From an uncultured Micrococcales bacterium (GTDB lineage Bacteria; Actinomycetota; Actinomycetes; Actinomycetales; Microbacteriaceae): a stretch of DNA of 6,674 bases. Positions 1-6,178 of this stretch are shown one piece after another (the stretch's first letter is position 1; the number at the start of each line of letters is the position of its first letter). Location: contig CAIPNT010000059.1 in NCBI GenBank assembly GCA_903866485.1, positions 1 to 6,674 on the forward strand, in the 5' to 3' direction. Under the pieces are notes generated by a model. That model was not told where the DNA came from. It ran no database searches and was given only the letters and a program-made list of their open reading frames with translations. The position numbers and the translations under genes were made by a program.

Positions 1-225
1 AGCTCGACCGGTGGCGTCATCACCAGCGCGGGTGTCTTGTTGGCCGCAGTCTTTGCCGTGCTTGGCGTGCTGCCCCTGGTTGCCTTGGCTCAGATTGGTG
101 TCATCGTGTGCATCGGTGTATTGCTAGACACCCTGTTGGTGCGCACGGTCATTGTGCCTGCCTTGGCGTTCATCGCAGGCAAGCGTTTCTGGGCGGGTTT
201 TGGCCGCAACCAGATCGCCGACTAA
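1..225 (+). CDS. MMPL/RND-family membrane transporter, C-terminal end (5' partial)
   Basis: The reading frame is open from base 1 to the TAA at 223-225, giving the last 74 residues of a larger protein. What is visible is almost wholly hydrophobic. It holds two predicted transmembrane helices, roughly residues 9-31 and 34-58, followed by a short basic cytoplasmic tail (GKRFWAGFGRNQ). The opening TGGVITSAG stretch and the LLDTLLVRTVIVPAL stretch match the C-terminal membrane bundle of MMPL/YdfJ-type exporters, which are proton-driven RND-superfamily pumps for lipids or other hydrophobic compounds. The substrate cannot be told from this fragment. A TTG at 37 could be read as a start, but the family match continues upstream of it to the window edge, so the gene begins outside. 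It converges on icd and ends 9 bp before the shared terminator hairpin. Confidence 0.85.
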   Translation, partial: SSTGGVITSAGVLLAAVFAVLGVLPLVALAQIGVIVCIGVLLDTLLVRTVIVPALAFIAGKRFWAGFGRNQIAD

Positions 226-234
226 AAGTCGCTT

Positions 235-280
235 TAAAAAACTAAGGGTTCAGTCCGAAGACTGAACCCTTAGTTTTTTA
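235..280. terminator. Bidirectional intrinsic terminator between convergent genes
   Basis: Positions 235-254 and 261-280 form a perfect 20-bp inverted repeat. The loop bases 255-260 (CCGAAG) can add one more C-G pair and leave four unpaired bases. The outer part of each arm is an A or T run (236-241 and 274-279), so both strands end in a U-tract after a GC-containing stem (core AAGGGTTCAGT). Read on the minus strand the loop is C-UUCG-G, the extra-stable tetraloop often found in terminators. The hairpin lies between the stop of the MMPL-type gene (225) and the stop of icd (286) and should terminate transcripts from both. Confidence 0.9.
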
Positions 281-285
281 GCTAG

Positions 286-2508
286 TTATTTGCCAAGCCC
301 GGCTAGGGTCTGGTTCAAGGTTGCCGATGGGCGCATGGCCGCATCAACCTTGGCAGCGTTTGGATAGTAGTAGCCGCCGATTTCAACCGGCTTGCCCTGA
401 ACAGCAATCAGTTCTTCGACAATCTTCGACTCGTTGGCAACCAGGCTGGCTGCGAGGTCGGTGAAAGCCGCAGCAATCTCGGCATCATCTTTTTGACCAG
501 CAAGCTCTTGCGCCCAGTAAAGGGCGAGATAGAAGTGGCTGCCTCGGTTGTCGATTGTGCCAATCTTGCGACCAGGTGAGCGGTCTTCTTCGAGGAAGGT
601 TCCGGTGGCGCGGTCGAGGGTGTCAGCTAGAACCTTTGCCTTGGCGTTGCCAGTGGTCACCGCTAGGTGCTCGAACGAAGCCGCGATGGCAAAGAACTCA
701 CCTAGTGAATCCCAGCGCAAATAGTTCTCTTCGAGAAATTGTTGAACGTGCTTTGGAGCCGAACCTCCGGCGCCGGTCTCAAACAAGCCACCACCGTTTA
801 GCAGCGGAACGATAGATAGCATCTTTGCGCTGGTGCCAACCTCAAGGATCGGGAACAGGTCGGTGAGGTAGTCGCGCAACACGTTGCCGGTGACCGAAAT
901 CGTGTCTAGGCCGCGACGGATGCGTTCAAGCGAATAGCGGGTTGCGGCCGCTGGAGCCATGATCTCGATGGTTAGGCCGTTGGTGTCGTGGTCGGCCAAA
1001 TAGCGGTTGACCTTGGTGATTAGCTCTGCATCATGCGCGCGAGTGGCGTCAAGCCAGAAAATCGCTGGCACGCCCGTTGCGCGGGCGCGAGTGACAGCAA
1101 GCTTCACCCAGTCGCGAACCGCTACATCTTTGGTTTGGGTTGCACGCCAAATGTCACCCTTGGCAACCTGGTGCGAAAGCAAGACCTCGCCCTGTGAGTT
1201 GACCAAGTCGACACGGCCGTTTGCCTGAATCTCGAAGGTTTTGTCGTGGCTGCCGTATTCTTCGGCTGCCTGAGCCATCAAGCCAACGTTTGGCACCGAG
1301 CCAATGGTTGCAGGGTTTAGCGGACCATTCTCGATTACATCTTCGATGGTTGCCTGGTAGACACCAGCGTATGACGAGTCTGGGATGACCGCTAGGGTCT
1401 CGTCTTCGCCGCCGTCGATGCCCCACAGCTTGCCACCGTTGCGAATCAATGCCGGCATTGATGCGTCAACAATCACGTCGGATGGCACATGAAGATTGGT
1501 GATGCCCTTGTCGCTGTTGGTATAGCTGAGGCGTGGGCCCTGGCCAAGTGCCGCGTTGAATTCGGCGGCGATCTGGTCTCCATCAGCAACTGCGGCTAGG
1601 CCGGCCATGATTGAAGCCAAACCATCGTTGGCGCTCAACCCGGCTGCGGCAAGCGCATCGCCATGCTTCGCGAAAACGTTGGCGAAGAAAGCCTTGACTA
1701 CGTGACCAAACAAAATTGGGTCGCTGACTTTCATCATGGTGGCCTTTAGGTGCACCGAGTAGAGCACATCGTCGGCCTTGGCCAGTGCGAGCGTCTCGTT
1801 CAAGAATTCGTCAAGAGCGGCAACGTTCATAAACGTTGCATCGACGATTTCGCCTGCCAGAACCTTTAGACCCTTTTTGAGGTCGGTAACCGAGCCGTCT
1901 TCGGCAATGTGGCGAATGTCTAGAACATCATCTGCTGAAAAAACCACCGACTTCTCGTTTGAAAAGAAGTCATCCTTGCTCATTGTGGCCACGCGAGTTT
2001 TTGAACCGGCCGCGAATGGCTTGTTCGTGTGTGGGTGCTTGCGAGCATAGGCTTTGACCGAAAGCGGTGCGCGACGGTCACTGTTGCCCTCGCGAAGCAC
2101 TGGGTTCACCGCGCTGCCCTTGACCTTGTCATAGCGCTTGCGAGCTTCGCGCTCGTCGTCATTGGTTGGCTCGTCTGCATAGTCAGGCACGGCAAAGCCA
2201 AGCGCCTGAAGTTCGGCGATTGCTGCCTTAAGTTGAGGAATCGAAGCCGAGATGTTTGGCAGCTTGATGATGTTTGCCTCAGGGGTCTTGGCTAGGTCTC
2301 CAAGCTGAGCAAGGGCATCGACAACGCGTTGATCGGCGGTTAGGTGGTCTGAGAAGACCGCAAGGATGCGAGCCGCGAGTGAAATGTCGCGAGTTTCAAT
2401 GTTTACATTGGCCGCGGAGGCATACGCCTGCACAATCGGAAGAAGTGAAGCCGTAGCCAGTGCTGGGGCTTCGTCTGTGTGGGTGTAGTAAATGGTTGAT
2501 TCGTTCAC
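286..2508 (-). CDS. icd: Monomeric NADP-dependent isocitrate dehydrogenase
   Basis: This 740-residue cytoplasmic enzyme converts isocitrate and NADP+ to 2-oxoglutarate, CO2 and NADPH in the TCA cycle. Its length and sequence fit the monomeric (about 80 kDa) class and not the common homodimeric one. From memory of the Azotobacter enzyme, the residues corresponding to substrate and metal contacts are all present: S132, N135, R139, R145, K255, D348, Y418, and R545-D546 with D550 in VLRDYLTD. Residues linked to NADP+ preference also align: K586-H587 in [11 protein letters not shown]598 in YLRWD and R647. The start is GTG (2506-2508). A GGAG lies 11 nt upstream on the minus strand (2520-2523), which is rather far. 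Upstream is glucosidase B, 46 bp away in the same direction; downstream is the shared terminator. No frameshift or missing block is seen. Confidence 0.97.
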   Translation of the reverse strand: MNESTIYYTHTDEAPALATASLLPIVQAYASAANVNIETRDISLAARILAVFSDHLTADQRVVDALAQLGDLAKTPEANIIKLPNISASIPQLKAAIAELQALGFAVPDYADEPTNDDEREARKRYDKVKGSAVNPVLREGNSDRRAPLSVKAYARKHPHTNKPFAAGSKTRVATMSKDDFFSNEKSVVFSADDVLDIRHIAEDGSVTDLKKGLKVLAGEIVDATFMNVAALDEFLNETLALAKADDVLYSVHLKATMMKVSDPILFGHVVKAFFANVFAKHGDALAAAGLSANDGLASIMAGLAAVADGDQIAAEFNAALGQGPRLSYTNSDKGITNLHVPSDVIVDASMPALIRNGGKLWGIDGGEDETLAVIPDSSYAGVYQATIEDVIENGPLNPATIGSVPNVGLMAQAAEEYGSHDKTFEIQANGRVDLVNSQGEVLLSHQVAKGDIWRATQTKDVAVRDWVKLAVTRARATGVPAIFWLDATRAHDAELITKVNRYLADHDTNGLTIEIMAPAAATRYSLERIRRGLDTISVTGNVLRDYLTDLFPILEVGTSAKMLSIVPLLNGGGLFETGAGGSAPKHVQQFLEENYLRWDSLGEFFAIAASFEHLAVTTGNAKAKVLADTLDRATGTFLEEDRSPGRKIGTIDNRGSHFYLALYWAQELAGQKDDAEIAAAFTDLAASLVANESKIVEELIAVQGKPVEIGGYYYPNAAKVDAAMRPSATLNQTLAGLGK

Positions 2509-2523
2509 GGCGTTGTGTTCTCC

Positions 2524-2552
2524 GGTCTAATGCGTAGTTGCTATGTTGTCAA
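2524..2552 (-). promoter_or_regulatory. Candidate sigma-A-type promoter for icd
   Basis: On the minus strand a perfect TTGACA (2547-2552) is followed after exactly 17 bp by TAGACC (2524-2529), which matches the -10 consensus at only three positions. It sits in the 46-bp gap between the glucosidase B stop and the icd start. If used, transcription would begin near 2517. That leaves a leader of about 9 nt and places the GGAG at 2520-2523 upstream of the transcript start. The promoter and that Shine-Dalgarno sequence therefore cannot both serve the same mRNA. A read-through mRNA from the glucosidase genes would use the GGAG. Confidence 0.35.
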
Positions 2553-2554
2553 GA

Positions 2555-4237
2555 CTACCGCTTGAGCCACACCGTTTGATCGGCTACAAGCGCGTGGCCA
2601 GCGGCCATGCCCTCTAAGCTCGATGCGATTATTTGGCCCTCCGGCAGAGTGATTGGCTCATGGCCAAAGTTGTGAACCACCAGGATGTCGCCATTGCGGA
2701 AACCCAGCGATTGTTCGCCGACAAATTCGGCCACCCACTCAAACGAGCCCTCGCCGAGCTTTAGCTGCTTGCGCAGTTTGAGCGCGTGCTTGTAGAGCTC
2801 GAGGGTCGAACCCGCGACTCCAGCTTGCCGGTCACGCGAATATTCGGCATAAATCTCGGGCTGCGGCAACCAGGACTTGCCGGTGGCGTTGAAGCCGTTG
2901 GCGGCGCCAATCCCGGCCTGCCATGGCAGTGGCACGCGACAGCCGTCGCGGCCAACGCGTGCTCCCTTGGTGCGATAAAAGGTTGGGTCTTGGCGAAACT
3001 CTGCGGCCAGGGTGGTGTGTTCGGGCAAGCCCAGCTCTTCACCCTGATATAGATAAGACGATCCCGGCAGCGCCAGCATCATGAGAGTTGCACCTCGTGC
3101 CCTGCGCAAACCGAGTTCTCGGTCTGGTTGCGGGTCTAGGGGGCCGACTCCATCGCTATCGGTCGGCTTGATTTTGAGGCCGCCAAAGCGGCTGGCGTGA
3201 CGAATCACGTCGTGGTTGTTGAGCACCCAGGTGCTAGGTGCGCCAACCCCATCAAATGCCTCGAAGCTCTCGTTGATGTTGTCGAACAACACCTTGGCAC
3301 TCCACTCGCTGTTTAGAAAGCGAAAGTTGAAGGTTTGGTTGAACTCGTCGTGACGAACCCACTTGGCCATGAATGAGAGCGGCAATACATAGGCTTCGCC
3401 GCACATTGCTCGGTTGCCCTCATAGCTGTCAAGAATTTGACGCCAACGTCTAAAGATCGGGTGCACCTCTTCTTGAAACCACATTGGCGGGCTAGCTTCG
3501 CCCTCGATGAAGCCGGCACCTGCCCGGTCAACGTCTGGGTGATCTGGCAGACCGGCCGCCTTGGCCATGGCGTGCGGTTGGTCAACTCTAAAACCGTCGA
3601 CGCCTCGGTCGAGCCAGAAGCGAAGGATGTCTTCGAAGGCCTCCTGAACCTTTGGGTTTGACCAGTTAAGATCTGGCTGGCTGCTGTCAAACAGGTGCAG
3701 AAACCACTGGCCCGGGGTGCCATCCGAGTTGGTGGTGCGAGTCCAGGCTGGGCCACCAAATAGGCTCAACCAGTTGTTTGGTGGAAGGTCTCCGGTGGCA
3801 CCTTGACCAGGCCTGAAGTGATAAAAGTCGCGCTCTGCGCTGCCCTCGGGCGAACCCAAAGCCGCCTGAAACCAGCGGTGTTGATCGCTGGTGTGGTTTG
3901 GCACGAGGTCAATCAGAATGCGCAAACCAAGTTCGTGAGCTCGATCAACCATTGCGTCAAAATCGGCAAGCGAGCCAAAGATCGGGTCGACGTCGCAATA
4001 GTCAGAAACGTCATAGCCGGCGTCTTTTTGGGGTGAACGCATAAACGGCGACAACCACACAGCGTCGATGCCAAGCCAGGCAAGCGAATCGAGACGGGAT
4101 GTGATGCCCGGCAGGTCGCCCAGACCGTCGCCATCAGAGTCGGCGAATGAACGCGGATAGACCTGATAAATGACGGCCGAACGCCACCATTCCGCGTCTA
4201 GCTTGGCTGCGTGCTTTGGTGCGCTAGAGATGTCCAT
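2555..4237 (-). CDS. GH13 alpha-glucosidase, second tandem copy (glucosidase B)
   Basis: This is a 560-residue cytoplasmic glycoside hydrolase of the alpha-amylase family with no signal peptide. The family hydrolyses alpha-glucosidic bonds of short oligosaccharides. The (beta/alpha)8 barrel starts near residue 17 (EWWRSAVIYQVYPRSF). Conserved regions appear in order: GIDAVWLSP (57-64), DLVPNH (110-115), QPDLNW (187-192), GFRVD with nucleophile D219, CGEAY with acid/base E281, NNHD with D343, and YQGEE near 397-401. The C-terminal 80 or so residues look like the usual beta-sandwich. The catalytic triad is intact. The residue after the nucleophile is Q220, followed by P221, where the neighbouring paralogue has V-A, and the segment from nucleophile to acid/base is six residues shorter. 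A changed specificity is therefore likely. The ATG at 4235-4237 lies 9 nt after the stop of glucosidase A, with no Shine-Dalgarno sequence in the gap, so translational coupling is probable. A GH13_30-like assignment is likely but untested. Confidence 0.93.
   Translation of the reverse strand: MDISSAPKHAAKLDAEWWRSAVIYQVYPRSFADSDGDGLGDLPGITSRLDSLAWLGIDAVWLSPFMRSPQKDAGYDVSDYCDVDPIFGSLADFDAMVDRAHELGLRILIDLVPNHTSDQHRWFQAALGSPEGSAERDFYHFRPGQGATGDLPPNNWLSLFGGPAWTRTTNSDGTPGQWFLHLFDSSQPDLNWSNPKVQEAFEDILRFWLDRGVDGFRVDQPHAMAKAAGLPDHPDVDRAGAGFIEGEASPPMWFQEEVHPIFRRWRQILDSYEGNRAMCGEAYVLPLSFMAKWVRHDEFNQTFNFRFLNSEWSAKVLFDNINESFEAFDGVGAPSTWVLNNHDVIRHASRFGGLKIKPTDSDGVGPLDPQPDRELGLRRARGATLMMLALPGSSYLYQGEELGLPEHTTLAAEFRQDPTFYRTKGARVGRDGCRVPLPWQAGIGAANGFNATGKSWLPQPEIYAEYSRDRQAGVAGSTLELYKHALKLRKQLKLGEGSFEWVAEFVGEQSLGFRNGDILVVHNFGHEPITLPEGQIIASSLEGMAAGHALVADQTVWLKR
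3728..3748. repeat. 21-bp exact repeat shared with 5441-5461
   Basis: An identical 21-bp run occurs here and at 5441-5461, in the same orientation. It lies at equivalent positions of the two glucosidase genes and codes for the PAWTRTT segment on the minus strand. It is one of several near-identical blocks that reflect the tandem duplication. It could act as a short recombination site, but purifying selection on the protein explains it just as well. Confidence 0.8.
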
Positions 4238-4246
4238 CCATGAAGT

Positions 4247-5947
4247 TTAGAGCTTGATCCAGACAACTTGGTCGTGCTGCAGCTCGTTCTCTGCCGTGAG
4301 GTCGTGCTGTGTTGTGACCAGCACCTCGCCGGCCGGCAGAGCAACGGCATCTGGGCCAAAGTTGAAGATCACCAAGACGCCATTGTTGACATAGGCGAGT
4401 GTGTTTTTGTCTTCAAAGTGCTCGGCCCAGCGAAACTCGCCAGAGCCCATCGAAAACGCCTTGCGCTCTTTGAGAAGTCTCTTATAAAGCTCGAGGGTTG
4501 AACCAGGCACACCCTCCTGTAGGTTGCGCGAGAAGGTGCGGTAGTTCTCTGGCTGAGGCAACCATGATTCGCCAGTGGTGTTGAAGCCGTTAGATGCGGT
4601 TTCGCCAGCAACCCAAGGCAGCGGCACACGACAACTGTCGCGACCAATGCGCTCGCCGTTGGTGCGGGCGATGGTTGGGTCTTGGCGATATTTGACGTCA
4701 AGTTGCCAGGCCTCTGGTAGCCCAAGCTCTTCACCCTGATAGAGGTATGACGAACCAGGCAGTCCGAGCATGAAAGCGGTAGCGGCGCGCGCTCGCAGCA
4801 ATCCGAGTGCCTCATCTGGTGCTGGGTCGGATGGGTGAATTCCATCACCGGGGCGAGGGGTGTTCTCTTTGGCGATGCCCAAGCGGGTTGCGTGACGAAT
4901 GCCGTCGTGGTTTGACAGCACCCAGGTGCTGGAGGCGCCAACCTTCGCGTATTCGATGATCGAGTCGGAGATGATCTTCTTTAGCGCGGCTGGTTCATAA
5001 TCGCAGGTCATGTAGTCAAAGTTGAACGCCTGGTGATATTCGTCTGGGCGCACCCACATTGCAAGACGTGGTAGCGGGCTCATGGATGCCTCGGCGCAGA
5101 ATGCGCGATCGTCAAACTCGTCAAGCACCCTTCTAAAGCGACGGATGGCGTCGTGCACTCCAGGCTGCCCCCAGTATGGAACCGCCTTTTCGGCTTCTTC
5201 GCGACCGAGATTGCTGATTGGCAGCTCGCGCATGTTGTGGTCATAGTTGGTGGCGTCAGGCAGACCAGCGCGCTTGACCATTCCGTGGGCCACGTCTACG
5301 CGAAATCCAGCGACGCCCTTGCGCAGCCAGAAACGCAAGATTTCGTCGAACTCCTCAGCAACCGCGGGGTTATCCCAGTTGAGATCTGGCTGGGTTGCAT
5401 CAAATAGGTGCAAATACCACTGGCCGGGGGCGCCATCCGGGTTGGTGGTGCGAGTCCAGGCCGGGCCGCCAAAGATCGACTGCCAGTTGTTTGGTGGCAG
5501 CTCGCCATTTTCACCTTTGCCATCCAAAAAGTGGTAGTAGGTGCGCTCAGCCGAACCCTCTGGCGCGGCCATGGCTGCCTTGAACCACGCGTGCTGGTCT
5601 GATGTGTGGTTTGGCACGATGTCTACGATGATGCGAATGCCGAGGCTCTTGGCTTTTGCTAGCAAAACATCCAGGTCTTCGTTGGTGCCAAAGATTGGGT
5701 CAATTTTGCGATAGTCGCTGATGTCGTAGCCGGCATCTTTTTGAGGGCTCTCGAAGAACGGGCTAAACCAGATTGCGTCGATGCCAAGGTTGGCCAGAGA
5801 GTCAAGTTTTTGGGTTACGCCGGCGAGGTCACCGATGCCGTCGCCGTTGCTGTCTGCAAAGCTGCGCGGATAGATCTGATAGATGACAGCGGTGCGCCAC
5901 CACTCTGCGTCAGGGCGGGCTGCGGCGATGATCGGGCTGTTCGTCAT
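4247..5947 (-). CDS. GH13 alpha-glucosidase / oligo-1,6-glucosidase type, first tandem copy (glucosidase A)
   Basis: This is a 566-residue cytoplasmic alpha-amylase-family hydrolase without a signal peptide, expected to release glucose from imported malto- or isomalto-oligosaccharides. Motifs in order are EWWRTAVIYQIYPRSF (15-30), GIDAIWFSP (55-63), DIVPNH (109-114), QPDLNW (186-191), GFRVDVAHGM with nucleophile D218, CAEAS with acid/base E286, SNHD with D348, and YQGEE (403-407). QPDLN and the overall layout mark the oligo-1,6-glucosidase/alpha-glucosidase branch of GH13. V219 right after the nucleophile is the residue type associated with alpha-1,6 preference in characterised yeast and Bacillus enzymes. 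Carrying that rule to this branch is an inference. The ATG at 5945-5947 is the only start before the EWWR block. No Shine-Dalgarno sequence precedes it. A TAAGTT box at -12 to -7 would suit a leaderless mRNA. It is first in the minus-strand unit, next to three LacI-type operators. Confidence 0.94.
   Translation of the reverse strand: MTNSPIIAAARPDAEWWRTAVIYQIYPRSFADSNGDGIGDLAGVTQKLDSLANLGIDAIWFSPFFESPQKDAGYDISDYRKIDPIFGTNEDLDVLLAKAKSLGIRIIVDIVPNHTSDQHAWFKAAMAAPEGSAERTYYHFLDGKGENGELPPNNWQSIFGGPAWTRTTNPDGAPGQWYLHLFDATQPDLNWDNPAVAEEFDEILRFWLRKGVAGFRVDVAHGMVKRAGLPDATNYDHNMRELPISNLGREEAEKAVPYWGQPGVHDAIRRFRRVLDEFDDRAFCAEASMSPLPRLAMWVRPDEYHQAFNFDYMTCDYEPAALKKIISDSIIEYAKVGASSTWVLSNHDGIRHATRLGIAKENTPRPGDGIHPSDPAPDEALGLLRARAATAFMLGLPGSSYLYQGEELGLPEAWQLDVKYRQDPTIARTNGERIGRDSCRVPLPWVAGETASNGFNTTGESWLPQPENYRTFSRNLQEGVPGSTLELYKRLLKERKAFSMGSGEFRWAEHFEDKNTLAYVNNGVLVIFNFGPDAVALPAGEVLVTTQHDLTAENELQHDQVVWIKL
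5441..5461. repeat. 21-bp exact repeat shared with 3728-3748
   Basis: This is the second copy of the repeat described at 3728-3748, inside glucosidase A. Recombination between the two copies would delete 1,713 bp and leave one in-frame hybrid glucosidase gene, because the repeats sit in the same codon phase. Confidence 0.8.
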
Positions 5948-5953
5948 GGTTCA

Positions 5954-5959
5954 AACTTA
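5954..5959 (-). promoter_or_regulatory. Candidate -10 box for a leaderless glucosidase A transcript
   Basis: TAAGTT on the minus strand fits the TANNNT pattern of actinobacterial -10 boxes. It lies at -12 to -7 relative to the A of the ATG, so transcription would start at or next to the start codon. There is no good -35 at 17-18 bp (GCCTGA or GGCCTG). It is proposed mainly because no ribosome binding site is present. Confidence 0.25.
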
Positions 5960-5985
5960 GGCTAGAGGGTGCGATTTCAGGCCTT

Positions 5986-6015
5986 ATTTAACTGAATCCC
6001 TGTAAGCGCTTACAA
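5986..6015 (-). promoter_or_regulatory. Alternative candidate promoter for the glucosidase genes
   Basis: On the minus strand TTGTAA (6010-6015) and TTAAAT (5986-5991) are separated by 18 bp, and each matches four of six consensus positions. The -35 element lies inside operator 1 (6001-6014), an arrangement that would let a bound repressor block RNA polymerase. A further TTGACG (6019-6024) is a better -35 but has no matching -10 at the right distance. The leader from this promoter would be about 30 nt and would lack a Shine-Dalgarno sequence. Confidence 0.35.
6001..6014. promoter_or_regulatory. LacI-type operator 1 (perfect palindrome)
   Basis: TGTAAGCGCTTACA is a perfect 14-bp inverted repeat with the central CG typical of sites bound by LacI-family regulators such as maltose and alpha-glucoside repressors. 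It is the best of three copies and overlaps a candidate -35 element of the glucosidase genes. The regulator itself is not encoded in this window. Confidence 0.85.
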
Positions 6016-6032
6016 CAGCGTCAAATAGCCAA

Positions 6033-6046
6033 AGTAAGCGCTTTCA
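6033..6046. promoter_or_regulatory. LacI-type operator 2 (12 of 14 positions)
   Basis: AGTAAGCGCTTTCA differs from operator 1 at two positions and keeps the AAGCGCTT core. Its centre is 32 bp from that of operator 1, close to three helical turns, so the two sites face the same side of the DNA and could be bound cooperatively. Confidence 0.75.
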
Positions 6047-6100
6047 TGGCAAAAAACAAGTGTTATCAATCCGTTATCGAAAAAGTTTTCCAGCACTTAC

Positions 6101-6114
6101 TGTAAGCGCTTGCA
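6101..6114. promoter_or_regulatory. LacI-type operator 3 (13 of 14 positions)
   Basis: TGTAAGCGCTTGCA differs from operator 1 at one position. Its centre is 68 bp from operator 2 and 100 bp from operator 1. It overlaps the candidate -35 of the binding-protein gene and is therefore well placed to repress that gene. Together with operators 1 and 2 it could support a DNA loop. Confidence 0.82.
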
Positions 6115-6138
6115 GGGTTGTTTACTTGTTATTAAGAC
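6110..6138 (+). promoter_or_regulatory. Candidate promoter of the sugar-binding-protein gene
   Basis: TTGCAG (6110-6115, four of six consensus positions) and TAAGAC (6133-6138, three of six) are separated by 17 bp. The transcript would start near 6145, leaving a leader of about 34 nt that contains the Shine-Dalgarno sequence. The -35 shares five bases with operator 3. The hexamers are weak, so the assignment rests partly on position. Confidence 0.4.
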
Positions 6139-6166
6139 TTTCGATCCGAAGTCCGACAAATGTTTT

Positions 6167-6172
6167 GAAAGG
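6167..6172 (+). promoter_or_regulatory. Ribosome binding site of the sugar-binding-protein gene
   Basis: GAAAGG lies 6 nt before the ATG at 6179, a good distance for a Shine-Dalgarno sequence. It fixes the start of a gene that has no stop codon within the window. It also contrasts with the two glucosidase genes, which lack such a site. Confidence 0.75.
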
Positions 6173-6178
6173 CATTTC

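Noticed and set aside
37..225. A small 62-residue membrane protein starting at TTG 37
   Set aside because: The frame stays open to base 1 and the upstream residues continue the MMPL-family match, so this is the end of a longer gene.
555..2456. Several plus-strand open frames opposite icd
   Set aside because: They are antisense shadows in a GC-rich gene; the icd frame is intact over 740 residues with all expected active-site residues.
3313..3759. A 148-codon open frame on the minus strand inside glucosidase B
   Set aside because: It is a shifted reading of the GH13 gene; the true frame carries all the catalytic motifs.
4369..4941. A 190-codon open frame on the minus strand inside glucosidase A
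   Set aside because: It overlaps a clearly homologous GH13 gene in another frame, shows no recognisable domain, and its composition is that of a frame-shifted reading.
6001..6114. Interpretation of the palindromes as CcpA catabolite (cre) sites
   Set aside because: The sites fit the cre pattern, but CcpA is a Firmicutes regulator. In an actinobacterium a local LacI-family sugar regulator is the simpler reading.
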